A DNA stretch of 36,553 bases from an uncultured Anaerolineae bacterium (lineage in GTDB: Bacteria > Chloroflexota > Anaerolineae > Anaerolineales > Villigracilaceae). The notes under the pieces are model-generated. The model was not told the origin of the DNA, made no database searches, and was given only the letters and a program-made list of their open reading frames with translations. Positions within the stretch are counted from its first letter, which is position 1, and every line of letters starts with the position of its first letter. Below, one piece after another: positions 8,990-17,678 of the stretch. The stretch spans positions 1 through 36,553 of the forward strand of contig CAINXK010000517.1 of NCBI GenBank assembly GCA_903854805.1. The letters run 5' to 3'. The position numbers and the translations under genes are program-made.

Positions 8990-10822
8990 ATGGCATTAAT
9001 CAGTCTGCAAGATGTGAGCCTCGGGTTTGGCGGACCAAAACTCCTGGAAAATATTAATATTCAAATAGAGCGCGGTGAATGGATCGGTTTGCTGGGTAGA
9101 AACGGTATGGGAAAATCCACGCTGTTAAAGCTTATCAATGGTGATCTGATGCCCGAGAGTGGTACCGTTGCCCGCCAACAGACGATGCGCGTGGCTTATC
9201 TGCCCCAGGAAGTTCAACAAAGCCTGGCCGGGACAGTCTCTGACATTGTCGCAAGTGGTTTGGAAGCAGAACTGGCAGGGTCCAGCCCCGAGGATCACTG
9301 GCAGCGCCAACTCCAGGTGGACCAGGTTATTTCACGCATGCAGCTTGACCCGGCTGCGCAATTTGTCACTCTTTCCGCCGGGTTGAAACGCCGGGTCTTA
9401 TTGGCACGCGGTCTTGTTCGGGCTCCAGATTTGCTTTTGCTGGATGAACCCACCAACCACCTTGATATTCAATCAATCGATTGGCTCGAAAACTTTCTCA
9501 AACGCTGGGGCGGAACTCTGCTGTTCGTAACCCACGACCGGGTCTTTTTACAGAAACTGGCCACTCGCATTGTTGAACTGGACCGTGGGCGTTTGTTCGA
9601 CTGGAATTGTGATTATCCAACTTTTGTCCAGCGTAAAGAAGCCATGCTCTTCGCCGAGTCTGAGCAAAACATCAATTTCGATAAGAAACTGGCCCAGGAA
9701 GAACAGTGGATCCGCAAAGGGATCGAAGCACGCCGCACCCGCAATGAAGGCCGTGTGCGCGCGCTAAAACGCTTGCGCGACTTGCGCAGCGAACGACGCG
9801 AACATCCGGGCAAGGTTCGCATGCAGATCCAGGCAGACCGTCGTTCTGGCAGATTGGTGATCGAAGTCAAAAGCGTCAGCTATGCTTATGGTGCGCAGAT
9901 GGTCGTGTCTGATTTTTCCACCACCATCCAACGCGGAGATAAGGTGGGCATCATTGGCCCAAATGGTTCAGGTAAAACCACACTGCTGCGCATCCTGATG
10001 AACGATCTGGCCCCACAACATGGTAGTGTTGAACACGGCACGAACCTGGAAGTTTCCTATTTTGACCAGCTCCGCGCACAGTTGGATGATAGCAAATCCA
10101 TACTGGAAAACGTTGGGCAGGGTGGCGATACTGTCACAATTAACGGTCGCACCCGCAACCTGATTGGCTATTTGGAAGATTTTTTGTTTACGCGTGACCG
10201 GGTTCACGCACCCATCAGCGCACTCTCCGGCGGTGAACGCAACCGGTTAATGCTTGCGCGCTTATTTGCGCGACCTGCCAACCTGTTGGTCATGGATGAG
10301 CCGACCAACGACCTGGATATCGAATCGCTGGAAATCCTGGAAGACCTGCTGTTGGATTACACGGGCACCCTGCTGCTAGTGAGCCATGATCGGGCCTTTT
10401 TGAACAATCTGGTTACCAGCACACTTGTCCTGGATGGACATGGACAGGTAAGTGAATACATTGGCGGCTATGATGAGTGGCAACGCCAGAATCAATTGGA
10501 AAACAGCGAAAAGAATGAAGAGGCCGAAAAACCTCGCAAACTTATTACCCAACAAACAGACGACCAGACCGTAACCGACACGCCGCGAAAACCGAGTTAC
10601 AAGGAACAGCGCGCACTTGAAGCTCAAAAACAGGAACTGTTAGAATTACCCCACAAGATTGAAGCTCTGGAAATTGAACAACATAAACTCAGCGCTGCCA
10701 TGGCTGAGCCAACTTTTTATCAACGTGACAGCGCAGAAATCAGCCGCGATGCGGCCCGATTAAAAGAACTGGAAGATGAATTATCCAGATTCTACCAACG
10801 TTGGGAAGAACTGGAAAATTAA
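8990..10822 (+). CDS. uup: ABC-F family ATPase, Uup-like
   Basis: A 610-residue soluble protein with two ABC domains in one chain and no membrane segment. The first domain has Walker A GRNGMGKST (36-44), signature LSAGL (128-132, a variant of LSGG) and Walker B with DEPTNHLD (152-159). The second has GPNGSGKTT (about 323-331), LSGGERNRL and MDEPTNDLD. The 215-285 interdomain linker (EQWIRKGIEARRTRNEGRVR) and a C-terminal coiled coil from about 535 containing PSYKEQRALEAQKQEL match the Uup branch. ABC-F proteins bind the ribosomal E site and relieve stalled translation; Uup also affects transposon excision and ribosome assembly in Escherichia coli. Subfamily placement is by motif, not phylogeny. 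Confidence 0.9.
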   Translation: MALISLQDVSLGFGGPKLLENINIQIERGEWIGLLGRNGMGKSTLLKLINGDLMPESGTVARQQTMRVAYLPQEVQQSLAGTVSDIVASGLEAELAGSSPEDHWQRQLQVDQVISRMQLDPAAQFVTLSAGLKRRVLLARGLVRAPDLLLLDEPTNHLDIQSIDWLENFLKRWGGTLLFVTHDRVFLQKLATRIVELDRGRLFDWNCDYPTFVQRKEAMLFAESEQNINFDKKLAQEEQWIRKGIEARRTRNEGRVRALKRLRDLRSERREHPGKVRMQIQADRRSGRLVIEVKSVSYAYGAQMVVSDFSTTIQRGDKVGIIGPNGSGKTTLLRILMNDLAPQHGSVEHGTNLEVSYFDQLRAQLDDSKSILENVGQGGDTVTINGRTRNLIGYLEDFLFTRDRVHAPISALSGGERNRLMLARLFARPANLLVMDEPTNDLDIESLEILEDLLLDYTGTLLLVSHDRAFLNNLVTSTLVLDGHGQVSEYIGGYDEWQRQNQLENSEKNEEAEKPRKLITQQTDDQTVTDTPRKPSYKEQRALEAQKQELLELPHKIEALEIEQHKLSAAMAEPTFYQRDSAEISRDAARLKELEDELSRFYQRWEELEN

Positions 10823-10870
10823 TAGCCAATCCCAATATTCATCAATCGAATTATAAACTCATGGCGTTTC

Positions 10871-10892
10871 AGGGCTGGAGAATATCCGCCCT
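10871..10892 (+). terminator. Possible weak terminator after the ABC-F gene
   Basis: AGGGC pairs with GCCCT and the intervening GGA pairs with TCC, giving an eight-pair stem with one bulged base and a five-base loop. The following sequence is T-rich but interrupted (TCCAGTTTATTTT), so this may be a weak terminator or only a processing hairpin. Confidence 0.35.
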
Positions 10893-10960
10893 TCCAGTTT
10901 ATTTTCAGAAACTTGCCGCGGGTGTATACTCGTCAAAATTTTGAGTGCGGAGAAAAGTCC

Positions 10961-11866
10961 ATGAAGCGAGCAGTCAGTATCAGTATCGGTTCTTCCAAGC
11001 GCAACAAAGCAGTTGAAGTGACCTTGTTAGGCGAAGATATTAGCATTGAGCGCATTGGCACAGATGGCGATATGAAGGCTGCTGCGCTAAAATTCAAAGA
11101 GCTGGATGGTACAGTCGAAGCTTTTGGCGTTGGCGGTGCAGATCTAGGTTTGCTGGTGGATGGTAAATGGTATGAACTACACTCTGTCACTCCCATGATC
11201 CGCTATATAAAGAAAACTCCCGTTGTTGATGGTTCCGGTCTAAAAAACACGCTTGAAAAAAAGGTTGCACCGTTCGTCAAGGCCAAGTTGGGTGACTATA
11301 TTGAGAAATTGGGCAGTAAGACCTTTATCATGACAGGATCCGACCGCTGGGGGCTGACACGCTCCTTTGTGGATGCTGGCTTTGAATGTGTGTTTGGCGA
11401 TATGATGTTCTCCTTGGATATCCCGATTGCGCTGCACAATGTAGACCAGATCAAATTCATGGCTGCCATGCTTTTACCAATTGCTACACGGCTGCCGTTC
11501 GCGTGGATTTACCCCATTGGTGAAAAGCAGGAAGAACGCAAACCAAAATACCCCAAGTATTTCAACTGGGCCACCATCATAGCCGGAGATTGTCATTACA
11601 TCAAGCGCTACATGCCCAACGACATGCAAGGTAAAATTGTCGTCACCAATACAACCACACCTGCCGATGTCGAATTATTCCGAAAGACCGGCGTTAAATA
11701 CCTGGTCACAACCACACCGGTAATGGATGGTCGCTCTTTCGGCACGAATATGATGGAAGCAGCCCTCGTAGCACTTTCAGGCAAGGGCCGCGCCCTAAGC
11801 TTCGATGAATACGATGAACTTCTCGAGAAATTGGAATTCCAACCGCAATTACAGGAATTAAATTAA
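10961..11866 (+). CDS. Quinate/shikimate 5-dehydrogenase-like protein of unproven activity
   Basis: A 301-residue protein beginning MKRAVSISIGSSKRNKAVEV. The start at 10961 is preferred over an upstream in-frame codon because GGAG lies eight bases before it. The conserved landmarks AFGVGGADLGLLVDG, TPVVDGSGLKNTLE and YLVTTTPVMDGRSFGTNMMEAAL resemble proteins that databases commonly label quinate 5-dehydrogenase in Firmicutes and Chloroflexota. I recall no experimental support for that label, and an AroE-type shikimate-binding motif is not evident, so the reaction is open. The next gene, a nucleotidyltransferase, starts only 23 bp downstream, suggesting one operon. Confidence 0.7.
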   Translation: MKRAVSISIGSSKRNKAVEVTLLGEDISIERIGTDGDMKAAALKFKELDGTVEAFGVGGADLGLLVDGKWYELHSVTPMIRYIKKTPVVDGSGLKNTLEKKVAPFVKAKLGDYIEKLGSKTFIMTGSDRWGLTRSFVDAGFECVFGDMMFSLDIPIALHNVDQIKFMAAMLLPIATRLPFAWIYPIGEKQEERKPKYPKYFNWATIIAGDCHYIKRYMPNDMQGKIVVTNTTTPADVELFRKTGVKYLVTTTPVMDGRSFGTNMMEAALVALSGKGRALSFDEYDELLEKLEFQPQLQELN

Positions 11867-11889
11867 TCCCGAAATACGGAGGAAATTCT

Positions 11890-12657
11890 ATGGACGCAAT
11901 TGTTACTGCCGGTGGGATTCCGCTTCCCGAAGATCCCTTATACATTTACACACAGGGACACTCCAAAGCCATGCTCGACGTTGGCGGGAAACCCATGATC
12001 CAATGGGTTCTGGATGCGCTCTGCGCTTCTGAAAAAGTGAACAACATCATTATCCTTGGCATGACTGAAAAGAATGGGTTGATTACTTCCAAACCCACTT
12101 ATTACCTGCCTAATGAAGGTCGCATGCTGGCAAATATCGTGGCTGGCATTCAAAAGTCCCTGGAACTCAACCGGGAAACAGAATATGCCCTGATCGTCTC
12201 ATCAGACATCCCAGCCCTGACAAGTGAGATGGTGGACTGGCTTGTAAATGAAATCGAGAAAGCCCCGGCAGACATCTATTACGGTGTCATCCCCCGCGAT
12301 GTAATGGAAAAACGTTTCCCCGATTCTCGCCGAACATGGACACACCTAAAGGATATGGATGTTTGCGGTGCTGACATCAACGCTTCGCACGTTCGCATGG
12401 CAACTGAACATCTCGATACATGGGAAGAGCTGATCGGAAAACGTAAATCACCTTTAAAACAGGCTGCCACGATTGGATTTGGCACCCTGTTTCTTATGAT
12501 TTTACGTCAATTGACACTTAATAATCTCGTCAGGCGTGTTTCAGGGCGGATCGGGATCCGTGGTAAAGCGATCGTCTGGCCATGGGCTGAAGCCGGCATG
12601 GATGTGGATAAACCACACCAATTGGAAATCATGCGCACGGATATGTCAAAGCAATAG
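11890..12657 (+). CDS. MobA-like nucleotidyltransferase (NTP transferase fold)
   Basis: A 255-residue protein with the nucleotidyltransferase signature at the N-terminus: DAIVTAGGIPLPEDP followed by GHSKAMLDVGGKPMIQWVLDAL, where the Lys contacts the NTP phosphates. An aspartate in VSSDIPALTSEM is the expected metal-binding position. The C-terminal part contains a hydrophobic stretch (TIGFGTLFLMILRQLTL) and a basic region, unusual for a simple MobA and suggestive of membrane association. The sugar- or alcohol-phosphate substrate is unknown. It sits between the quinate-dehydrogenase-like gene and a PAP2 phosphatase with short spacing. GGAGG lies seven bases before the ATG. Confidence 0.8.
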   Translation: MDAIVTAGGIPLPEDPLYIYTQGHSKAMLDVGGKPMIQWVLDALCASEKVNNIIILGMTEKNGLITSKPTYYLPNEGRMLANIVAGIQKSLELNRETEYALIVSSDIPALTSEMVDWLVNEIEKAPADIYYGVIPRDVMEKRFPDSRRTWTHLKDMDVCGADINASHVRMATEHLDTWEELIGKRKSPLKQAATIGFGTLFLMILRQLTLNNLVRRVSGRIGIRGKAIVWPWAEAGMDVDKPHQLEIMRTDMSKQ

Positions 12658-12681
12658 TTCGCCAATCCGAAAGGAATTATT

Positions 12682-13257
12682 TTGGGATTTATCTATCGTA
12701 TGCTCGCGTATGACCGCGACTGGTCATACGCACTGCGCGTGGCCGAAAAACCTGGGCTAAGACGCAACCTGGCCATGTTTTTTGCGCATTCAGGCGATTC
12801 CTGGTTTTGGGGAGCCGGTATGCTCATCTTATGGCTGGCAGGCGATATTTTCTGGAAGCAGTGGGCCATCTGCCAGCTCTTCTGGATATCCATTCTGGCG
12901 CTGATGGTGATATCTCTTAAGTTCACTATCCGCCGCAAAAGACCAGCAGGAGAATGGGGCACAATTTACCGGAACACTGACCCGCATTCCTTTCCATCCG
13001 GACACGCTGCGCGCTCATTTCTGGTCGCCGTCCTGGCCAGCCTGCTAGGCCCAGTCTGGCTGGCAGTCATTCTTTGGATTTGGGCGCCATTGGTCTCTTT
13101 GGCACGCGTGGCCATGGGAGTCCACTATGTTTCAGATGTCATCGCGGGGGCGATTGTCGGAGTGCTCGCGGCAATTCTGGGCTGGCAGTTTTCACCCCTT
13201 ATCTTTTCATATATCAACCTTTTCTTGATTTCCATCCCAGGAAAACCGCTTTGGTAA
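12682..13257 (+). CDS. PAP2-family membrane phosphatase
   Basis: A 191-residue membrane protein with all three phosphatase motifs of the PAP2 superfamily: KFTIRRKRP (80-88), PSGH (105-108) and the SLARVAMGVHYVSD block (139-152) with catalytic His148 and Asp152. It has about four or five membrane helices. Members dephosphorylate phosphatidate, phosphatidylglycerophosphate or undecaprenyl pyrophosphate. The start is TTG 12682, supported by AAGGA six bases upstream; no in-frame ATG is better placed. It lies 24 bp after the nucleotidyltransferase stop, so the two are probably cotranscribed and may act on one lipid-linked pathway (inference). Confidence 0.88.
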   Translation: MGFIYRMLAYDRDWSYALRVAEKPGLRRNLAMFFAHSGDSWFWGAGMLILWLAGDIFWKQWAICQLFWISILALMVISLKFTIRRKRPAGEWGTIYRNTDPHSFPSGHAARSFLVAVLASLLGPVWLAVILWIWAPLVSLARVAMGVHYVSDVIAGAIVGVLAAILGWQFSPLIFSYINLFLISIPGKPLW

Positions 13258-13298
13258 ATGCTGCCAACCATTCGCACGCTTTTTAGTGGAGTTTGTCC

Positions 13299-14462
13299 AT
13301 GATCCCAGGCCTTGATGGTCTGCGCGCAATCGCATTTATTCTCGTCTTCCTGATTCATACAAATTTCGTTATTTTTGGATGGACTGGCGTATTACTTTTC
13401 TTTGTATTATCAGGCTTTTTGATCACCGGGATCCTGATTGATATGAAGGAAAGCCTGCCAGTTAAAGCCTATTTTATTAAATTCTACGGACGGCGTTTTT
13501 TACGCATTTTTCCCCTTTACTATTTCTACCTTTTGCTTATGCTCGCCCTGGCATTCCTGTTGTATATGATTGGCTTCCGCCCCAACCGGATGCTTGAATA
13601 CTTTCAACAGATCCCGTATGCGTTGATATATATTTACAATTTTTTTTGCGCCAGCAGCTGGTACAAAGATTCGATCTTTATCAACCATTTCTGGTCGCTT
13701 TCAGTGGAAGAACAGTTTTATATCTTCTGGCCTCTTATCATCCTGTTAACCCCCAAAAATGCCTATAAAAATGTTTTTGTCGCATCCATCCTTGCGGGAC
13801 CAATCTTTCGATTGATTTTCTCTTATCTTTACAACCATCATACCTTTTCGTTCTTAGGTGCTGACCCTGCCAGTGGGATTTATTCTCTGCCGTTCTCACA
13901 CATTGACGCCTTCGGATTTGGTGCATTCATCTCCCAATATCGTATTCCCAAAGCGCGCCTGCAATTCTGGGTTTTACTGTTCACCCTGCCAATTATCGGC
14001 TTTACTACCCAATACATCGCCACAGGCAGCTTCGGGTTTCTATCTGGTTTAGGCTTCCCATTCCCAATCGCCAACGGTTACAAGCAAATTTGGGGATACA
14101 GCCTGCTGAATTATTTTTTTGCTGTGACGATTTATGCTGTCGCCCGTGAAGGCTTATTCAATCGTTTTCTCGAACTCAGTTGGATGAAATACCTCGGAAA
14201 AATTTCTTATGGCTTGTATGTCTATCACTTTGTTTTGATCTATTTTGCCAGCCGGATCAATGATTTTTCACCGCTGACCTATGAGCAGAACCAGATGATT
14301 GTTGCCGTACCAGTTTTCGCCATGACGGTTTTATTGGCGGCGCTGAGCTATAAATATATCGAAAAACCCATTCTTAACCTTAAAGATAAATATTTTCCTT
14401 CTTCGGCCCGTCCCGAAAACCCCGTAGTGCAAACAGTATTAGGGGAACCTGCATCCGGATAA
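13299..14462 (+). CDS. Acyltransferase-3 family membrane protein (OafA/YrhL-like)
   Basis: A 387-residue polytopic membrane protein. The N-terminal PGLDGLRAIAFILVFLIHT carries the conserved Arg and His of acyltransferase family 3, followed by FFVLSGFLITGIL, RRFLRIFPLYYFYL and HFWSLSVEEQFYIFWPL, all characteristic. About ten membrane helices are expected. These proteins transfer acetyl or other acyl groups to sugars of exopolysaccharides, lipopolysaccharide O-antigen, peptidoglycan or secreted metabolites. ATG 13299 was chosen over the in-frame TTG 13293, since GGAG is seven bases upstream of the ATG. It is the last gene of a four-gene plus-strand run. Confidence 0.93.
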   Translation: MIPGLDGLRAIAFILVFLIHTNFVIFGWTGVLLFFVLSGFLITGILIDMKESLPVKAYFIKFYGRRFLRIFPLYYFYLLLMLALAFLLYMIGFRPNRMLEYFQQIPYALIYIYNFFCASSWYKDSIFINHFWSLSVEEQFYIFWPLIILLTPKNAYKNVFVASILAGPIFRLIFSYLYNHHTFSFLGADPASGIYSLPFSHIDAFGFGAFISQYRIPKARLQFWVLLFTLPIIGFTTQYIATGSFGFLSGLGFPFPIANGYKQIWGYSLLNYFFAVTIYAVAREGLFNRFLELSWMKYLGKISYGLYVYHFVLIYFASRINDFSPLTYEQNQMIVAVPVFAMTVLLAALSYKYIEKPILNLKDKYFPSSARPENPVVQTVLGEPASG

Positions 14463-14685
14463 TTTCAACACCTGGCAGTATCGACACAGGCGTACCACAA
14501 CTCGGGGAAAAGTAACCATTGGCAGGTGACCTGAAGGCTGACCCCATCTCAAAATACCTGACTTTTGACAGATGCCTATATGCCTGACGACACTCGTAAA
14601 ACAGCACTCCAAAATGTAAAATACAACTAGCGTGCTGTTGTCAGGAAAATATTAGCATTGCCCAGACCCTCAAGGAGATAACTAA

Positions 14686-16209
14686 ATGGCAATCATACTC
14701 GACGGGTCATCACTGACTATCGAAAAACTTGTCGCCATCGCGCGCGATGGCGACAGAGTTGAGCTTGCGCCCGCTGCTTTGGACCGAATCAAAATCTGCC
14801 GCGCCATGCTCGAAGAAAAGCTTGCCAACCACGAAACCATGTATGGCACCAATACTGGCATTGGCGAATTTTCGGAGAAAATTCTATCTGATGAGCAGGT
14901 CAAAGAGTTCCAACGCTACCTGGTATATAACCATGCCGCCGGGATCGGTGACCCGGCGCCAGTTGAGTATGTACGCGCAGCCCTGGCAGGGCGTATAAAT
15001 GTCCACGCGCATGGCAACTCTGGCTGCCGGCCTGAAATCACGCTGACTTATGTTGAAATGCTGAACAAGGGTGTGACCCCTGTGGTATGCCAGAAAGGTT
15101 CGGTTGGCGCCAGCGGCGATCTTGCCCCCATGGCGCAAGCTGCATTACTACTAATGGGCGAAGGTGAAGCATACTATCAGGGCGAACGCCTGCCCGGCAA
15201 AATCGCCATGGACAGAGCGGGTATCCCAATCCCGGATCTAATGGCAAGGGATGGGCTGGCCGCCATTAACGGTTCAAACCTACTGACAGCAATGAGCGCA
15301 TTACATATCCACGACATGGAAAACTTCCTGAAACAAGCCGAAATCTGCGCAGCCATGTCGATCGAAGCTCTGCTCGGCAATATCAAACCTTACAATCCAA
15401 AACTGCACGAACTACGTGGATTCAGTGGATCAATCGTCAGTGCAAAGAACATTCTAAGATGCCTGGAAGGCTCTGACCTGGCCACCGGCAAAATAAAAAC
15501 GAAAGTGCAGGACGCTTATTCCATGCGCTCCACTCCGCAAGTAATCGGTGCTGCGCGAGATGCGATCGCATATGCACGTTCACAAGTTGAGATTGAACTG
15601 AACGGTGTCGGCGACAATCCCATTTTCGTGCCCGAACTAAAGCTAACTCTGACCGGCGCAAATTTCCAGGGCTCACCAGTTTCACTTCCCATGGATATGG
15701 CCGGAATAGCCATCACGATGGTCTGTGTATTATCCGAACGACGCCTGAACCGTCTGACCAACCCGGCTCTTAGTGCTGGCCTACCAGATTTTCTGGCTCA
15801 CAGTCCAGGCTTTTTCTCCGGCATGATGCTCAGCCAATACACCGCCGATCATCTAATCGTTGAGCAACGCATGCTTTCCGCGCCAGCCTCCATCCAGTCC
15901 ATCCCGGCGGCCGCCGACCAGGAAGATTTTGTCTCGATGGGTATGAATACCGCCATCAAGAACGGGCAAATCCTGGATAACGCCTTCGGAATATTGGGGA
16001 TTGAGTTCATGGCCGCCGCCCAGGCACTCGATTTCCGCGAATTTACCCCCGGGAAGGGCACGGCCAAAGCGCGCGAAACCATCCGAAAACACGTCTCGCA
16101 CCTGGAAGTAGACCGCCCACTGTATGCCGATCACAACACCATGAAAGCGCTGGTCAAATCAGGCGAAATCCTACAGGCGGTCGAAGAAACGATTGGAACG
16201 CTTGGCTGA
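14686..16209 (+). CDS. hutH: Histidine ammonia-lyase-type aromatic amino acid lyase
   Basis: A 507-residue enzyme with the GSVGASGDLAP motif, in which Ala142-Ser143-Gly144 cyclise to the MIO cofactor. Tyr53 (YGTNTG) and His83 (NHAAG) fall at the same numbers as the catalytic and substrate residues of Pseudomonas HAL, and the DQEDFVSMG block keeps the Glu (413) that binds imidazole, where phenylalanine lyases have Gln. This favours histidine deamination to urocanate. Deviations such as TGIGEFSEK in place of TGFG leave some doubt; a tyrosine or other lyase is possible. No hutU, hutI or hutG is in the window. AAGGAGATAACTAA before the ATG is a strong ribosome binding site, and a 223-bp gap upstream suggests its own promoter. 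Confidence 0.87.
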   Translation: MAIILDGSSLTIEKLVAIARDGDRVELAPAALDRIKICRAMLEEKLANHETMYGTNTGIGEFSEKILSDEQVKEFQRYLVYNHAAGIGDPAPVEYVRAALAGRINVHAHGNSGCRPEITLTYVEMLNKGVTPVVCQKGSVGASGDLAPMAQAALLLMGEGEAYYQGERLPGKIAMDRAGIPIPDLMARDGLAAINGSNLLTAMSALHIHDMENFLKQAEICAAMSIEALLGNIKPYNPKLHELRGFSGSIVSAKNILRCLEGSDLATGKIKTKVQDAYSMRSTPQVIGAARDAIAYARSQVEIELNGVGDNPIFVPELKLTLTGANFQGSPVSLPMDMAGIAITMVCVLSERRLNRLTNPALSAGLPDFLAHSPGFFSGMMLSQYTADHLIVEQRMLSAPASIQSIPAAADQEDFVSMGMNTAIKNGQILDNAFGILGIEFMAAAQALDFREFTPGKGTAKARETIRKHVSHLEVDRPLYADHNTMKALVKSGEILQAVEETIGTLG

Positions 16210-16274
16210 ACTTGCAAGCAAGAATTACTATTATGCACAACCAATCCTAATTTTCTGACCAAAGGCCCCCTACT

Positions 16275-17069
16275 ATGATTACCAATGAAATCAACTTTTT
16301 CTCGGAAAGCCTCGGAATGCGCGCCACTCTGAATGTGATTTTGCCACAACGCGCACAGGCTGACAAAATGCCCGGCACAACCCAAAACAATCGCAAAGCA
16401 AAGTACCGCAGCCTGTACCTCCTGCACGGACACTCTGATGACCAGACCGCCTGGCAGCGCTGGACCTCAATCGAACGCTATGTGGAAGGCATGAATCTGG
16501 CTGTGATCATGCCTTCTGTGCACCTTAGCTTTTACGCAGACATGGTGCACGGTGGTCAATACTGGCAGTTTATTAGTGAAGAAGTGCCGGCACTGGTTCG
16601 CGATATGTTTCCACTCTCCGACAAACGGTCTGACAATTTTGTTGCCGGGCTTTCAATGGGCGGGTACGGAGCCTTCAAACTGGCATTAACCCATCCGGAC
16701 CGTTTCGCAGCAGCAGCCAGCCTTTCCGGCGCAGTAGATATCTGCGAAGTGGTAAAGGGCCACGCCGAACCCGAAGATGAAATCTGGCTGGCTGGTATGC
16801 GCAATATCTTTGGAGACCTGAGCAAAGTACCAGGCAGTCAACATGATCTTTTTAAACTGACTGAAAATATCGCAAAGAACTCTGCCAGAACGCCCAGGTT
16901 ATATCAATGCTGCGGCACCGAGGACTTCCTGTATGCAGACAATCTTCGTTTTCGCGAGCATGTCAGAAGTCTATCGCTCAATCTGACTTATGAAGAATGC
17001 TCTGGAGAACACAACTGGGCATTTTGGGATAAGATGATCCAGAACGTGCTGGCCTGGCTGCCGCGCTAA
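16275..17069 (+). CDS. Esterase of the EstA / S-formylglutathione hydrolase-like family
   Basis: A 264-residue alpha/beta hydrolase without signal peptide. The nucleophile elbow is [10 protein letters not shown] with Ser127; the oxyanion region is [14 protein letters not shown], and the catalytic His is probably in the C-terminal GEHNWAFWD block, with the acid in EDFLYADN. The pattern fits the esterase-D-like family that includes tributyrin esterase EstA, feruloyl esterases and S-formylglutathione hydrolases; the substrate is not known. It starts 65 bp after the lyase and ends before a strong terminator, so it is probably the last gene of that unit. Confidence 0.88.
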   Translation: MITNEINFFSESLGMRATLNVILPQRAQADKMPGTTQNNRKAKYRSLYLLHGHSDDQTAWQRWTSIERYVEGMNLAVIMPSVHLSFYADMVHGGQYWQFISEEVPALVRDMFPLSDKRSDNFVAGLSMGGYGAFKLALTHPDRFAAAASLSGAVDICEVVKGHAEPEDEIWLAGMRNIFGDLSKVPGSQHDLFKLTENIAKNSARTPRLYQCCGTEDFLYADNLRFREHVRSLSLNLTYEECSGEHNWAFWDKMIQNVLAWLPR

Positions 17070-17090
17070 ACTCCAACAACTCCATATCTC

Positions 17091-17135
17091 AACCGGTACA
17101 ACCGCAAAACCATCCATGCGGTTGTACCGGTTTTT
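17091..17135 (+). terminator. Intrinsic terminator with perfect 15-bp stem
   Basis: AACCGGTACAACCGC at 17091-17105 is exactly complementary to GCGGTTGTACCGGTT at 17118-17132, with a 12-base loop and a run of five T that includes the last two stem bases. It ends the esterase transcript and isolates the fur-cbiMQO unit downstream. Confidence 0.93.
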
Positions 17136-17170
17136 CGACCAGCCATGATGTTGAACAATTTGGATAGGTT

Positions 17171-17214
17171 ATGATAGGATAATAGAATAAACTTGCAGTT
17201 GATAATAGTTGCAA
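17171..17214 (+). promoter_or_regulatory. Candidate fur promoter and Fur/Zur-type operator
   Basis: TTGATAATAGTTGCAA at 17199-17214 is an imperfect palindrome of the A/T-rich kind bound by Fur-family proteins, just upstream of the regulator start. Upstream of it are a possible -35 (TTGGAT) and -10 (TAGAAT) separated by 17 bp. Autoregulation by the Fur-type protein is an inference; the operator match is 10 of 16 positions for self-complementarity. Confidence 0.35.
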
Positions 17215-17224
17215 CAAGGATATC

Positions 17225-17641
17225 ATGAGCTGCACAGAATATATTTCCAACCAGATCCGTTCGCGCGGATTCCGCCTTACACCCCAACGGCTTACTATTT
17301 TGCAGGTACTGCAACACTCCGGCGAACACCTGACCCCATCTGAGGTGTATGAAATTGCGCGGCAGAGCATGCCTGGTTTAACAGAAACAACCGTTTACAG
17401 GACTCTAGAGTTCCTTGCAAACAATGGTTTCGCTTTGGCTGCCCACATCGGCAGTGGCAAATTGGTCTACCAGGTGGGCGGAAATGACCATCACCATGTC
17501 ATCTGTCAGAAATGTGGCGGAGAGATGGAAGTCGGGCATGCGCAGCTTTCCAATCTTTATCACACTATCGAAGATCTAACAGGCTACCGCTTGACCACCA
17601 GTCACCTGACCTTTTTTGGGTTATGTCCACATTGTCGATAA
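17225..17641 (+). CDS. Fur-family metal-responsive transcriptional regulator
   Basis: A 138-residue protein with an N-terminal winged helix (FRLTPQRLTILQVLQ, then LTETTVYRTLEFLANNGF at about 52-69) and a C-terminal dimerisation domain. Cys94 and Cys97 (CQKC) plus Cys134 and Cys137 (CPHC) form the structural zinc site, and His89-His91 (HHH) are part of a regulatory metal site. Family members respond to Fe, Zn, Mn, Ni or peroxide; which one cannot be read directly. Its position only 37 bp before cbiM, with no terminator between, suggests control of the metal transporter. Nickel (Nur), zinc (Zur) or cobalt sensing are the likely options. AAGGA precedes the ATG. Confidence 0.92.
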   Translation: MSCTEYISNQIRSRGFRLTPQRLTILQVLQHSGEHLTPSEVYEIARQSMPGLTETTVYRTLEFLANNGFALAAHIGSGKLVYQVGGNDHHHVICQKCGGEMEVGHAQLSNLYHTIEDLTGYRLTTSHLTFFGLCPHCR

Positions 17642-17678
17642 TTTTCAACTTTTTACAGGTTTATAAGGAACCAATCAA

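Noticed and set aside
14565..14593. TTGACA as a -35 element for the ammonia-lyase gene
   Set aside because: The hexamer is perfect, but no acceptable -10 lies 16-18 bp downstream, so no promoter was called.
17642..17678. Cobalamin riboswitch before cbiM
   Set aside because: The 37-bp spacer holds only a ribosome binding site and is far too short for the aptamer.
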